Source: Pseudomonadaceae bacterium (GTDB lineage Bacteria; Pseudomonadota; Alphaproteobacteria; UBA2136; UBA6156). From it: a stretch of DNA of 64,000 nt. Below are positions 15,309 through 25,390 of the stretch, piece by piece. Every line of letters starts with the position of its first letter. Positions within the stretch are counted from its first letter, which is position 1. The notes under the pieces are model-generated. The model was not told where the DNA came from, searched no databases, and saw nothing but the letters and a program-made list of their open reading frames with translations. Made by a program: the position numbers and the translations under genes. The stretch lies in contig JACKLD010000013.1 of the NCBI GenBank assembly GCA_024236095.1, positions 1-64,000 on the forward strand, in the 5' to 3' direction.

Positions 15309-17992
15309 GCCGCCCACTCCCTGAAGCGGCACACCCCCGCCAAACCGCAATGTTCGCAATGCCCGCTGGCCGCCAGCCCACCGGATTTCATATCGGGCCA
15401 TGCGGGCCAGTCGGAACTTTTGCCGAAGCGCGTCACCATTGCCATCAAGCCGTCTTCCACCGCACTGATAATCTCCTGCCATGTATCGCCGTCCACCCGT
15501 GCCACCTCCAGCGGACGCGGCCCATACCCGCGCAACTTCCACACTTCGGCAGCAACCACTTTTGTCCTGTCGCTTTGCAACAGCCACCCTTCCATCGGCA
15601 ATTGCGGTTTGCGCCCGTCGGCCATCTCGGCAGGCTTGGGCACGCCGCCGGTCTTGTAATCTACCACCACCGCACCCGCCACCGTGGTATCCACGCGGTC
15701 GGCTTTGGCGCGGAAGGTCACATCCCCCAACGTCCGCGCAGGCAATGGTGTTTCCACTGCGTCAACCCGCCCGCCCTGTTGCACCAAGGTGGCCAACCGT
15801 ACCGCAACATCTTGTGCCAACACCGGATACCGGCTTTGCCACAAACGCTGCAAGGCCTCCGGCTCATCGGCCAGCAGTACCGCGCCACCTTCCAACAGGT
15901 GCGCCTCCACCGCCGCCGCATCGCCTTGCCGATGCGGTTCCAGCGGTGCGGGCAACCCATGCACCGACGCAAACAAACTTTCCAGCCAGCGGTGCATCAG
16001 CAGCCCCAGGGTGCGACGGTCGGGCAGGGGGTTAAACGGCGGCAACGGCGCCAGCCCCAACACCCGCTCGCCCAACGCACGGTACGGGCATGTCCGCAGG
16101 CCTTCCACCATGCTGGCCGACCACGCTGCCGGCCATGCCGTATCCGGCACAAAGGCCGCAGGGGCCACCATGCGCGGCGTCAGCACTGGCTGCGCATGGG
16201 CCAGAAACATCGCGCCTTCTGCACGCATTGCCTTGATGTCCGCCGCCGCCAATGCCTGCCGCAACAGCGGCGCCATTACCGTGGGCTCGCCGCCTTGCTG
16301 AAGACTCCGCGTGTACACCACCTTGGCCGCCAGCGTGTGGGCCTGCTGCCAGTTTTCTGCCGCCACCGTCGCGCGATGACGGTTGTTGGGGACGCCCAGC
16401 ATCTCCAATTGGCCTTCGCTCAACCACGGGTCGAACACCGCAGGGGGCCAGCTTCCGGTGTTGCATCCGCCCAGAATCAACGTCTCCACCGGCTGCATCC
16501 GCAACTCTTGCGGGCCCCATAAATATAGCCTTGGCGTCACCGCCGCCTGCGGCACTTTCACAGAGGCCAAAAGTTGCGATACCACCGCTGCGGCCGTTTC
16601 CGCCGTCAGTGGCAATGTGTCGCTTCGGGCGGTTTTTGCCAGCCAGTCGGCCACCGTCCGCCCGCCGTCGGCCTCGCGCCATGCGGGCGCCAGTTTGTCC
16701 ATTGCCGCCTGCACGTCTTCCAACCATGCCGCCAAGGGCTTGGCACGGCCATCCAGCCCGCTCCAGATGCCATCCACCACCGCCCATGCGGGGGCCGCCA
16801 CTTCTGCCGCCGTCCGCACCGCCTTGTCGTCATGCCAGCGCAGGCCTTTCCATCGCCGCTGCCAGCCGTACCATCCTTCACGTACCGCAGATCCCCGCCA
16901 CAGGGCCTGCTCCAATGCCGCCGCCAACGCGGGCCAGCTGTCCAGCGGAGACACCAACGGATGGCCGCACACCGCCGCCATCGCCGTAGCGGAAGGTTGT
17001 GCAATGGCAGTTGCCATTGCGGCGAGCAACCCGCCCGCCATGCGTTCGGCCAAGGGCTGCTGCGCCGAGTCTTTCGCGTACAAACCTTGTGCCCCCAACG
17101 CCGCCTGCACGTGCCGCGCCACATCGCGGTCCACCGTTACCACCGCCACCGGCCCGTTGGTTTCCGCCAAGGCCAGCCGCGCGGCGGCCGCTACCGCCAA
17201 GGCTTCTTGCCACGGTGTTTCCGCTTCCACATAAGATGCTGTCGGCACCGCTGCCGCTTCAGCCTCCATCCGCTCCATCGCGCCACCCAGCCGTGCGGCC
17301 ATTGCCTCGCCCAATGGTGTGGCAGGCAGCATCACCGTGCCGCCATCTGCCGCCGCCACCGCCTGCATCACGGCCAGTGCGGCGGGGGTTGCATCGGTGA
17401 TTCCAGCTATCACCGCCGGCCTCTCAAGTCCGGCCTCGTACCGTGCCGCTAGCCGCCGTAGCCACGCCACACTGGCCGTAGCCGGCGTGCGTGCACCGCA
17501 CCGTGCCAGCCAATCATCGAAGGCCACGCCCACCGCTTGCAGGTCATCGGCATAATCCTTCCAATGCGCGGCCAGATGCTCCGGAACTGCCGCCGCCACC
17601 GCGTCCCAACTTACGCCATAGCGTACCAACCGTGCCTGAAGCTGCAAAAACTCCCCCGCCAACCGTACCGCCGCCACCGCATCCAAACCGTCGCGCCGCG
17701 CCTGCCACATGCCCGCCAGCTTGGCCAGCGCGGCGGCCTCATGGACAACCGGCGCCCCGTCATCAAAAACACCCAACTGCCGCGCCGCATCTTCATCCAG
17801 CCCCAGCGTACGGAAGCTTGGCAGCACCGCACACCCACGCGCCGCCAGAAGCTTGGCCAGCGCATGCCCCGCCCGTGCGGTGGGCAGCCATACCGTGGAG
17901 CCGGCCAGCGTTTGGCCGTCAAACCGCGCCGCCAGCCGGTCTGCAACCACATGGGGAAAAGACGCCTGTGCGGGCACCATCACTACCGCCAT
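15305..17992 (-). CDS. addB: Double-strand break repair protein AddB
   Basis: An 895-residue AddB. The N-terminal helicase-like domain lacks a Walker A motif (LPTARAGHAL at the corresponding place), as is usual in the alphaproteobacterial form. The C-terminal nuclease has VVDYKTG, and the protein ends with a cysteine cluster (CEHCGLAGVC) that in this family holds an iron-sulfur cluster together with an upstream cysteine. The start at 17992 has GGGAGAGG in front. It is coupled to addA and lies 20 bp after murU. Confidence 0.95.
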   Translation of the reverse strand: MAVVMVPAQASFPHVVADRLAARFDGQTLAGSTVWLPTARAGHALAKLLAARGCAVLPSFRTLGLDEDAARQLGVFDDGAPVVHEAAALAKLAGMWQARRDGLDAVAAVRLAGEFLQLQARLVRYGVSWDAVAAAVPEHLAAHWKDYADDLQAVGVAFDDWLARCGARTPATASVAWLRRLAARYEAGLERPAVIAGITDATPAALAVMQAVAAADGGTVMLPATPLGEAMAARLGGAMERMEAEAAAVPTASYVEAETPWQEALAVAAAARLALAETNGPVAVVTVDRDVARHVQAALGAQGLYAKDSAQQPLAERMAGGLLAAMATAIAQPSATAMAAVCGHPLVSPLDSWPALAAALEQALWRGSAVREGWYGWQRRWKGLRWHDDKAVRTAAEVAAPAWAVVDGIWSGLDGRAKPLAAWLEDVQAAMDKLAPAWREADGGRTVADWLAKTARSDTLPLTAETAAAVVSQLLASVKVPQAAVTPRLYLWGPQELRMQPVETLILGGCNTGSWPPAVFDPWLSEGQLEMLGVPNNRHRATVAAENWQQAHTLAAKVVYTRSLQQGGEPTVMAPLLRQALAAADIKAMRAEGAMFLAHAQPVLTPRMVAPAAFVPDTAWPAAWSASMVEGLRTCPYRALGERVLGLAPLPPFNPLPDRRTLGLLMHRWLESLFASVHGLPAPLEPHRQGDAAAVEAHLLEGGAVLLADEPEALQRLWQSRYPVLAQDVAVRLATLVQQGGRVDAVETPLPARTLGDVTFRAKADRVDTTVAGAVVVDYKTGGVPKPAEMADGRKPQLPMEGWLLQSDRTKVVAAEVWKLRGYGPRPLEVARVDGDTWQEIISAVEDGLMAMVTRFGKSSDWPAWPDMKSGGLAASGHCEHCGLAGVCRFREWAA

Positions 17993-18012
17993 GCGCGCCT
18001 CTCCCGTTGCCG

Positions 18013-18747
18013 TTAATCGATGTCTTGGTGGGCCAGCCTGCGGGCGTATTCCAACCCGCTGTGGGTGCCCATGTCGGCCCACGGGCCATCGTACCAGAAA
18101 CCATGCAACCGACCAACACTCGCCGCCATGTCCCACGGCTTCACTAGCGAAAACCGTTCGTCTTCTTCCGCCGCCACAAACGCCGGATGCGTCACATGCA
18201 CCCCGGCAAACACCACGTTGGCCTTGTCGCGTTGGCGGGCCGGGGGGCGCGTCAGCTTCTTGCTGCGTTTGTCGAAGATGAAATCCCCGCCATCCGTACG
18301 GAATGGCGCCACCGTCTTCAATGGCACCACCGCCATCAAGGCGTCGTGTTTTTTCGGGTTGAAGGCGGTCATCAACGGCCGCAGCAACGGCGCCATATCC
18401 TCGCGCCACACCGCATCGCTGTTGACCACCAGAAACGGCGCATCGCCCAACAATGGCAAGGCTTTCTTGATGCCGCCGCCGGTCTCCAGCAGCGTCTCTT
18501 CATGCGAGAACATCACCTTCAGTCCCATGCGGTTGGCGTTCACCGTGGCTTCCACCATGCGGCCGAGGTAATGGGTGTTGATGACCACCCGCTCGATTCC
18601 CGCCGCTTTGCACGCCGCCAACGCGCGCAAAATCACCGGCTGCCCACCCACGTTGATGAGCGGCTTGGGGGCCATGTCGGTCAGCGGCCGCAAGCGGCTA
18701 CCCATGCCTGCCGCCAAAATCATCGCGCTGGTGATGGGGGCACTCAT
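18013..18747 (-). CDS. murU: N-acetylmuramate-1-phosphate uridylyltransferase (MurU-like)
   Basis: A 244-residue nucleotidyltransferase. The N-terminal MILAAGMGSRLRPLT (about 9-23) is the nucleotide-binding signature, followed by KPLINVGGQP and VVNSDAVW (metal-binding Asp). The adjacent AmgK-like kinase, coupled through a 4-nt ATGA overlap, supports the assignment: AmgK phosphorylates N-acetylmuramic acid and MurU makes UDP-MurNAc, the cell-wall recycling route that bypasses MurA. The general alternative is a sugar-1-phosphate nucleotidyltransferase of other specificity. Confidence 0.85.
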   Translation of the reverse strand: MSAPITSAMILAAGMGSRLRPLTDMAPKPLINVGGQPVILRALAACKAAGIERVVINTHYLGRMVEATVNANRMGLKVMFSHEETLLETGGGIKKALPLLGDAPFLVVNSDAVWREDMAPLLRPLMTAFNPKKHDALMAVVPLKTVAPFRTDGGDFIFDKRSKKLTRPPARQRDKANVVFAGVHVTHPAFVAAEEDERFSLVKPWDMAASVGRLHGFWYDGPWADMGTHSGLEYARRLAHQDID

Positions 18748-20321
18748 GCGGCCTTGGCCAACTGTTGCAGGGCTTGGTTGCCTTGGTCTTCCCATGGTGC
18801 CATGAAATCCACCAAAGCCTTCAGTTCCGGACAACCATAGCTTTTATGGGCCATGTGCCATGTAATCGGGATAAACTTGGCCGCGCCCGCCGTCCGCCCA
18901 TCACGCATCGCCAAGCGTGAGAGACCACCCAAAATCCGGCTGCAATGGTGTAGGTTGGCCACCTCCAGCCCCAGTTGCAGTTGGGAACGGTCAAGCTCAA
19001 GCCTCTCGGCCACGTAAGTCACAATCTCCGCCTCCAAGGCATCATTGTCGGGACGACGGATATCCCGCAGCAATATCGCCATATCCTGCACCAGCGGCGC
19101 CACCCGCGCGTCCTGAATATCAATCAGGCCGAAGTTCTCCAGCTTGGGTTCATCCCCCAGCAGCAGCATGTTGGTGGCTTGGTAATCAAACATCATCAGT
19201 CCCTTGGGTAGCGCCATCACCAGCGGCATTACTTCGGCCCACAGCTTTTGGAAGTGTGCACGTTCCTCCGGCGGGGTGGCATGACCACGGGCCAGCGGCA
19301 GGTACCAGTCGGTAAAGCGGGCGGCCTCAATCCACCAGTCGGTGGCGTTGTACAGGCGGCCTTGTTGCGGCGTGTGCCTGCACGATGTCACCAACACATC
19401 GGCCGCCACCTTGTACCATGCCGTGGCATCGGCGCTGGATTGCACCAGCTTGGCCAACGAGCGGTCGCCAAAATCCTCGCTCAGGATATACCCGTTCACC
19501 GTATCCGCCGCATCAATGCGCGGCGCCCGCAACCCCATGGCTTGATAGTTTTTTGCGGCGGCCAAAAACTCCTCCGTCCCTTCCACCGGCGGCGGACTGT
19601 CCATCAGCATGCGGGTGCTGCCGTCGGGCAGGCGGATGCGCCAATAACTGCGGAAACTCCAATCCCCGCCCAGCGACTCAATTGTATAGTCCCCAAGGTC
19701 GCAGCCGTCCAAAAACGCCTTGCGCCCCTCCTCGGTGCTGTCACGGCACAAGGGCGCCGAGGCCATGCGGCACAGAGCGGGGTTGATGCCCTGCCAAAAA
19801 CCGATACGCCGCTGCCAGCTCCGGCTGGAGGTTAGCGTCACCGTCCGCGCCGTGGGAGTGTCTCCGGCGGCAAACGCCAACGTCAATACGCCGCAGTTGT
19901 TCATTTCCCCCATGTGGTAGGTCAGCATGTCCGGCTGGTCGGCGCGCAGCAGGTGCCCGCCCTTTTCGGGCCACTCGGCGACAATCAGCCCGTGGCTGCG
20001 GTAAGCTTCCAGCCCCAGCCCGTCCAGTTCTTCCGGCGTGTTCAGCCGGTAGCAATCCACATGGGCCACCGGCAGCCGTGTGTCATCATAGGTTTGCACC
20101 AGCGTGTAGGTGGGGCTGGGTACGTCACCCGTGTGCCCCAGCGTTTGCATCAACGCCGCCGCAAAGGTACTTTTCCCCGCGCCCAAATCGCCTTCCAGCC
20201 GTATCAAATCCCCCGTCACGCAAAACCGCGCCACCAGTTTCGCCAACGCCTCGGTGGCGGTCTGGTCGGGGAGAGCAAAGGTCAGTGTGGGGTGCATCCA
20301 CGGGCTGGGAGTATGGGTCAT
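18744..20321 (-). CDS. TsaE / AmgK-type phosphotransferase fusion
   Basis: A 525-residue two-domain protein. Residues about 1-150 are TsaE, the ATPase of tRNA threonylcarbamoyl-adenosine synthesis (Walker A GDLGAGKST, SPTYTLVQTY, HVDCYRL). Residues about 190-525 form an aminoglycoside-phosphotransferase-like kinase with the catalytic loop MFDYQATN and the metal motif LIDIQDA, as in AmgK, which phosphorylates N-acetylmuramate or N-acetylglucosamine. The usual histidine before the catalytic aspartate is absent, a substitution I cannot judge without alignment. Such fusions are known in alphaproteobacteria. The ATG at 20321 is chosen as the first with a plausible TsaE start. Confidence 0.9.
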   Translation of the reverse strand: MTHTPSPWMHPTLTFALPDQTATEALAKLVARFCVTGDLIRLEGDLGAGKSTFAAALMQTLGHTGDVPSPTYTLVQTYDDTRLPVAHVDCYRLNTPEELDGLGLEAYRSHGLIVAEWPEKGGHLLRADQPDMLTYHMGEMNNCGVLTLAFAAGDTPTARTVTLTSSRSWQRRIGFWQGINPALCRMASAPLCRDSTEEGRKAFLDGCDLGDYTIESLGGDWSFRSYWRIRLPDGSTRMLMDSPPPVEGTEEFLAAAKNYQAMGLRAPRIDAADTVNGYILSEDFGDRSLAKLVQSSADATAWYKVAADVLVTSCRHTPQQGRLYNATDWWIEAARFTDWYLPLARGHATPPEERAHFQKLWAEVMPLVMALPKGLMMFDYQATNMLLLGDEPKLENFGLIDIQDARVAPLVQDMAILLRDIRRPDNDALEAEIVTYVAERLELDRSQLQLGLEVANLHHCSRILGGLSRLAMRDGRTAGAAKFIPITWHMAHKSYGCPELKALVDFMAPWEDQGNQALQQLAKAA

Positions 20322-20382
20322 GGGCGCTACTCTACGCCAAAGCCCTTCCCAACCCAAGAGTGTTTTGTATGCAGATGCGTGT

Positions 20383-22206
20383 TTAGTTTGCGCTTTTGCG
20401 CAGTTGAATATGCAACTCCTTCAACTGCCGTTCATCCACGGCAGAGGGCGCATCCATCAACAAGTCCTCGCCTTTCTGGGTCATCGGGAAGGCCACCACC
20501 TCACGCACCATGGTGCTTTCGGCCAGCAGCATCACCACGCGTTCCAGCCCGGCGGCACAACCGCCGTGGGGCGGGGTGCCGTAGTGGAAGGCTTTCCACA
20601 GGCCGGTGAATTTGTTTTTCACCACCTCGGCAGGCAGGCCCGCAATGCGGAAGGCCTCAATCATCGCCTCGGGAATATGGTTGCGGATACCGCCTGAAAT
20701 CAGCTCATAGCCGTTGCACACTAAGTCGTACTGCCATGCCTTGATGTCCAGCGGGTCTTGGGTTTTCAGCGCCTCCAACCCACCCTGCGGCATCGAGAAC
20801 GGGTTGTGCGAGAAATCAATCTTGCCGGTGGCCTCGTCCTTCTCGAACATCGGGAAGTCGACAATCCAGCAGAATTTGTAAACGTTCTGTTCGGTCAGTC
20901 CGCAATCGCGACCCAGACGCAGGCGTAACGGGTTCAAAATCTTGTGGGTGGCCTCAAATTTGCCCGCCACAAAGAACACCACGCCCCCTTCACTTTGTCT
21001 GGCTTTCTCAAAAATAGCCTTCACCTGCTCCGGCGCAAGGAACTTGGTCAGCGGCCCCTTGAATTCGCCGTCCTTCAAGCTGATATAACCCGGTGCGGCA
21101 GGCGCGCCCAGCTCATCCTGCGCCCATTTACCCACTTGGTCGAACCAGCTGCGCGGCTGTTCAGCGGCGTTCGGCACGCCAATCATCCGCACCACGCCGC
21201 CGCTTTCCACGATGCCTTTGAACACCTTGAACTCGCTGGCGGCCCACACATCGCTGCAATCCTGAATGACCAGCGGGTTGCGCAGGTCGGGCTTGTCACT
21301 GCTGTACTTGGCCATCGCCTCATCGTAGGGGATACGCACCCACGGCGCGGGTGTCACCGCAAAGGAGCCCTCCTTGCGGGCATTGCCGTTCCAGTCCTTG
21401 AACTCCTCAAATACGCCTCCAATCACATTCTCCGCCACCGCGAAAATCTCGTCTTGCGTGGGGAAACTCATTTCCAAATCCAGCTGGTAAAAATCGGTCG
21501 GGCACCGGTCGGCGCGGGCGTCTTCGTCGCGGAAACAGGGGGCAATCTGGAAATAACGGTCGAATCCGCCCACCATCAGTAACTGCTTGAATTGTTGCGG
21601 TGCCTGCGGCAGTGCGTAAAACTTGCCCGGATGCAAACGGCTGGGCACCAAAAAGTCTCGCGCGCCTTCGGGGCTGGAGGCGGTCAGAATCGGCGTCTGG
21701 AATTCCTTGAAGCCCAAATCCCACATCCGCTTGCGGATGCTTTGGATAACCGCACTGCGGAGATGAATGGTGTTGTGCACGTCATCGCGCCGCAAATCCA
21801 AAAAGCGGTAGGTTAGCCGCAGCTCTTCTGGCACACTGTCATCGGTCAGCGCGTAGGGCAGGGGGTCGGCACGGCCCAGTACGGTATGGTTGGTCACCTC
21901 AATCTCGATCTGGCCGGTGGCCATGTTGGGGTTTTCAAGCCCTTCGCCACGGGCAATCACGCGGCCCTCCACGCCGATCACGCTTTCCAGCCCGGTGTGG
22001 GTAATCGCTTCAATCACGTCGGCGCCCACCGTTTCCGGCTTGAACACCACCTGTACGATGCCGCTGTTGTCGCGTAAGTCGATAAACACCACCCCGCCGT
22101 GGTCGCGGCGGCGGAAAACCCACCCAGCCAGCTTCACCGTTTGCCCGATGTGCGCGGGGCGCATCTCGCCACATACGTGGCTGCGGTAGGGGTTGGCGGT
22201 GGTCAT
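20383..22206 (-). CDS. aspS: Aspartyl-tRNA synthetase (probably non-discriminating)
   Basis: A 607-residue class IIb synthetase of bacterial type. The N-terminal OB fold binds the anticodon (GWVFRRRDHGGVVFIDLRD, about 28-46). The catalytic core follows (FLVPSRLHPGKFYALPQAPQ, with the long GAD insertion typical of bacterial AspRS), and motif 3 is GLERVVMLL near the end. It charges tRNA-Asp and, in most alphaproteobacteria, also tRNA-Asn for GatCAB. AAGGAG precedes the ATG. It is divergent from the ankyrin gene across 160 bp. Confidence 0.97.
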   Translation of the reverse strand: MTTANPYRSHVCGEMRPAHIGQTVKLAGWVFRRRDHGGVVFIDLRDNSGIVQVVFKPETVGADVIEAITHTGLESVIGVEGRVIARGEGLENPNMATGQIEIEVTNHTVLGRADPLPYALTDDSVPEELRLTYRFLDLRRDDVHNTIHLRSAVIQSIRKRMWDLGFKEFQTPILTASSPEGARDFLVPSRLHPGKFYALPQAPQQFKQLLMVGGFDRYFQIAPCFRDEDARADRCPTDFYQLDLEMSFPTQDEIFAVAENVIGGVFEEFKDWNGNARKEGSFAVTPAPWVRIPYDEAMAKYSSDKPDLRNPLVIQDCSDVWAASEFKVFKGIVESGGVVRMIGVPNAAEQPRSWFDQVGKWAQDELGAPAAPGYISLKDGEFKGPLTKFLAPEQVKAIFEKARQSEGGVVFFVAGKFEATHKILNPLRLRLGRDCGLTEQNVYKFCWIVDFPMFEKDEATGKIDFSHNPFSMPQGGLEALKTQDPLDIKAWQYDLVCNGYELISGGIRNHIPEAMIEAFRIAGLPAEVVKNKFTGLWKAFHYGTPPHGGCAAGLERVVMLLAESTMVREVVAFPMTQKGEDLLMDAPSAVDERQLKELHIQLRKSAN

Positions 22207-22366
22207 CGGTGTATCTCCTTAAAAATCGGAGCAGCTTTGGCGGGTTTGCCGCTGTTTGTCAAGAATCACACCGCACCCCGCCAAAACCGCGTCGGCCCTT
22301 TACAAATGGCGAAAGTACGCTCTAATCAAGGCCAAACAATAACATAAAGTATCCCGCTTCAAGCCG

Positions 22367-23410
22367 ATGCCGCCGTCCGCCTTGCCGCCGCTACCCAAAA
22401 AAGCCATCCTCGTGGCCGCCGCGGCCGTGTTGATGCTGGGCGTGGTGGTGGTGGGGCTGATGGTCAGCCGCAACACGCCCGCCCCGCCCGCCATTCCGGT
22501 GGTGATACCGCCCAAAACCGCGCCGCTGTATCCTAGCCAGCCGTTTACCACCGGCCAGCCCGACCGCTTTGTCAAATTCAGCACCGATGCGGGGCTGGGC
22601 AAGGTTTTCAGTATGGTGGACATCACCTCACGCACCATCGTCGGCGAAGAGCAAACCAAGGTGCAAACCCAGCAAGGCCTGCAGGAAGATCTGAAGCGTA
22701 TGGGCTACGTGTGGGGGGTGGAGGGCTTTGTCAATGCCGCCCGCAAGGGCGACGCCAAGGCGGTGTTCAGTTACCTCTCGCTTGGTATGGAGCCCAACAG
22801 CCAAAACGCGTTCGGCAGCTCGGCGTTGTTTGCTGCCGCCGAGGCCAATCAGCCCAAAATCGTCAAACTTCTGGTGGCGGGCGGCGCCGACCCCAACCAG
22901 CCCAACTTGCAAAACATCACGCCGCTGATGCGTGTGGTGGAGTTGAATCTTCCCGGCATGGCGGAGCTGCTGTTGGCGGTGGGCGCCAACCCCCAAACCA
23001 CCAACCGCGACGGCTGGACGCCGCTGTTCTACGCCGTGCAAAGCAACAACGCCCAACTGACCGAGCGCCTCATCAGCGGCGGCATCAACCCAAATGCCCC
23101 CGACCGCTATGGTGCCACGCCCCTGATGTTCGCCGCCAAGAAAAACCTGCTGAATATGGTCAAGCTGCTGGCGTCCCGTGGTGCCGATGTTAATGCCGCT
23201 GATCTGTTGGGCCAAACCGCCCTGCATCTTGCCGTCCATGAAGGCAATTACCAGATGGCCAAAACCCTGCTGGAAAACGGTGCCAACCATAGCCTTGCCA
23301 CCCGTGCGGGGCTTACCCCCATGGACATTGCGTTGGAAGCCCACGACATGAGCTTGGCCAACCTGCTGCTGGCTCACGGCGCCAAACGCCCCCGCGTGTT
23401 GGGGCAGTAG
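22367..23410 (+). CDS. Membrane-anchored ankyrin-repeat protein
   Basis: A 347-residue protein with one N-terminal hydrophobic segment (about 13-33) that would anchor it in the inner membrane with the rest in the periplasm, or serve as an uncleaved signal. A proline-rich linker follows, then about six ankyrin repeats (about 115-345) with signatures such as LLVAGGADPNQPN, DGWTPLFYAVQ and LLGQTALHLAVHEGN. Ankyrin repeats bind proteins; the partner is unknown. No good ribosome site precedes the ATG. The gene stands alone, convergent with trmB. Confidence 0.85.
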   Translation: MPPSALPPLPKKAILVAAAAVLMLGVVVVGLMVSRNTPAPPAIPVVIPPKTAPLYPSQPFTTGQPDRFVKFSTDAGLGKVFSMVDITSRTIVGEEQTKVQTQQGLQEDLKRMGYVWGVEGFVNAARKGDAKAVFSYLSLGMEPNSQNAFGSSALFAAAEANQPKIVKLLVAGGADPNQPNLQNITPLMRVVELNLPGMAELLLAVGANPQTTNRDGWTPLFYAVQSNNAQLTERLISGGINPNAPDRYGATPLMFAAKKNLLNMVKLLASRGADVNAADLLGQTALHLAVHEGNYQMAKTLLENGANHSLATRAGLTPMDIALEAHDMSLANLLLAHGAKRPRVLGQ

Positions 23411-23425
23411 CGGAACATTCCATCA

Positions 23426-24133
23426 TCAAGCCAAGGCGCGCTTCACTGCCCGGATAAACCAGGGCCGCCGTCCCGCCACCTTGGCTTTGTCTTGGTATTT
23501 GGTTTCAACCCACCATGCGGGTGCAGTGGCCAAGTGATGCGGGCCAAGCTGCTCCTCCAGCCGTGCCGAAGGTTTGCAATCGGCGGCGGCATGACCGGTG
23601 CCCTCCAGCACGAAGGCGGGGTGGCCAAAGATGACCGCCAAGCTGTGGTAGGCATAACTGGGCCAGTCGGTGACAACCCACAACTCGCCGCCGTCTTTCA
23701 ACGTGCGGGCGGCGGCATCCAAAAGCGCAGACTGCACGATGCGCCGCTTGTGGTGCTTGGCCTTGGGCCACGGGTCGGGGAAGGGGACAAGTATCCGCGA
23801 CAGGCACCCGTCGGGAATCGCCTCCATCAGTTCGCGGGCATCCTCGGCGGTCAGGCGCAGGTTGGTCGGGGCATCCTGCTGTTCGGCCATGGCCGCCAGA
23901 CAGCTTTGCAACCCGTTCAGATACATCTCGCTGCCCACAAACAACCGCTCCGGCGCCGCCTTGGCGCGCTCCAGCATCGCCAGGCCGTTGCCCATGCCGA
24001 TTTCCAGTTCAATGTCGGGGTGCCGCCAATCCGCCGCCGTGGGCACATACGGCGCCACGCGGGCCAACAACTGTTCCACCTCCGCCGCATCCATGCGGGT
24101 GGAAAGACGACCGGTGGTGATAAGCGGCTTCAT
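23426..24133 (-). CDS. trmB: tRNA (guanine-N7)-methyltransferase
   Basis: A 235-residue class I methyltransferase that forms m7G46 in tRNA. Visible are the SAM-binding ELEIGMGNG (about 46-54) and the family signature PFPDPWPKAKHHKRR (about 118-132). The ATG at 24133 has AAGG five bases upstream, better than the TTG at 24148. It overlaps the 3' end of neither neighbour and follows metK after 7 bp, so the two are probably cotranscribed, as in other alphaproteobacteria. Confidence 0.95.
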   Translation of the reverse strand: MKPLITTGRLSTRMDAAEVEQLLARVAPYVPTAADWRHPDIELEIGMGNGLAMLERAKAAPERLFVGSEMYLNGLQSCLAAMAEQQDAPTNLRLTAEDARELMEAIPDGCLSRILVPFPDPWPKAKHHKRRIVQSALLDAAARTLKDGGELWVVTDWPSYAYHSLAVIFGHPAFVLEGTGHAAADCKPSARLEEQLGPHHLATAPAWWVETKYQDKAKVAGRRPWFIRAVKRALA

Positions 24134-24140
24134 GCCGACC

Positions 24141-25307
24141 TTATACAAGGTCTTTCAGCTTTGCCGCAAGGTCAACCCGTTCCCACGGAAACGTGCCGTC
24201 TCCCGCACTGTTTGCTGCGCGGCCGAAGTGGCCGCCGCTGGCGGTGGCGCGGTAGATGGGGGCGGCGAGTCCGAGGTGGCGGGCCAACCCCCGTGGCGTG
24301 AGGGAAAGCGCTTTGGGCAACGCACTCGCAATGGCGTCATCGGTGGTGCCTTGGGCGGTGCCGAAGGTATCCACGTACAACGCCAGCGGCTCGGCGATGC
24401 CGATGGCGTAGGCCAGCTGGATTTCGCACTGTGTGGCCAACCCTGCCGCCACCACGTTCTTGGCCAGATAGCGCGCGGCATAGGCGGCGCTGCGGTCGAC
24501 CTTGGTCGGGTCTTTGCCGCTAAAGGCCCCGCCGCCGTGGCGGGCGTAGCCGCCGTAGGTGTCCACGATGATTTTGCGGCCGGTCAGGCCGGTATCGCCC
24601 GCCGGGCCGCCCAGCACAAAGCTGCCGGTAGGGTTGACCAAAATACGGGTGTTTTCGTCCATCCAGCCCTCCGGCAGAACTTTCTGCCATGCGGTGGTGG
24701 TGATGGCGGTCAGTTCGTCGTGGGAAAGCTCGGGTCCGTGCTGGTGCGAGATAAGCAGGGTATGGGCGCGTACCGGTTTGCCGCGTTCATATTCCACGGT
24801 CATCTGGCTTTTGGCATCGGGGCGCAGGCGGGTTTCGCCGCCGCGCCGCAGGGCTTCCAGCTCACGCAGCACGGCATGGCTGTAATGGATGGGCGCAGGC
24901 ATAAGCTCCGGCGTGTCGGTGCAGGCGTAGCCGAACATCAGCCCTTGGTCGCCGGCACCTTCGCTGTCGCGGTCGCCGCTATCCACCCCTTGGGCGATTT
25001 CGGCACTTTGGCCGTGCATGTGGTTTTGCACTTTCAACGTTGCGGCATCAAAGCCTTCGTTAAACCCGCCGACATAACCGATATCCGCCACCGCCTTGCG
25101 CACCACCGCCTCTACATCCACCTGCGCCGCGCTGCGGTATTCGCCTGCCACGCAAACAAAATCGGTGGTCACCAGCACCTCGCAGGCTACGCGGGCTTGT
25201 GGGTCTTGCGCCAAGTGGGCGTCCAGCACCGCGTCGGAAATCTGGTCGCAGACCTTGTCGGGATGGCCGCAGGAAACGGCTTCGGAGGTAAACAGCTTGG
25301 TCGTCAT
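24141..25307 (-). CDS. metK: S-adenosylmethionine synthetase
   Basis: A 388-residue methionine adenosyltransferase. Signatures are [16 protein letters not shown] at the N-terminus (about 6-21), [12 protein letters not shown] (about 115-126) and [16 protein letters not shown] (about 255-270), which bind ATP, methionine and metal ions. The ATG at 25307 has AAGGGA upstream; the longer open frame into ybeY is not real. It is divergent from ybeY across about 80 bp. I saw no recognisable SAM riboswitch in that space. Confidence 0.97.
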   Translation of the reverse strand: MTTKLFTSEAVSCGHPDKVCDQISDAVLDAHLAQDPQARVACEVLVTTDFVCVAGEYRSAAQVDVEAVVRKAVADIGYVGGFNEGFDAATLKVQNHMHGQSAEIAQGVDSGDRDSEGAGDQGLMFGYACTDTPELMPAPIHYSHAVLRELEALRRGGETRLRPDAKSQMTVEYERGKPVRAHTLLISHQHGPELSHDELTAITTTAWQKVLPEGWMDENTRILVNPTGSFVLGGPAGDTGLTGRKIIVDTYGGYARHGGGAFSGKDPTKVDRSAAYAARYLAKNVVAAGLATQCEIQLAYAIGIAEPLALYVDTFGTAQGTTDDAIASALPKALSLTPRGLARHLGLAAPIYRATASGGHFGRAANSAGDGTFPWERVDLAAKLKDLV

Positions 25308-25390
25308 CGGATTTTCCCTTACGTTCTGGGGCAGCAAGGTACGGCAGATTGCCCGCTGACGGCAAGCGCGAAGCATGCTACGGTGCGGCA

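Noticed and set aside
13644..15659. Long plus-strand open frame (671 codons) opposite addA
   Set aside because: Antisense shadow of a GC-rich gene; the product is rich in Arg, His and Pro without any domain, while the minus frame has full AddA motifs.
25308..25390. Possible SAM riboswitch upstream of metK
   Set aside because: Only about 80 bp; no recognisable SAM-I, SAM-II or SAM/SAH core was found by eye.
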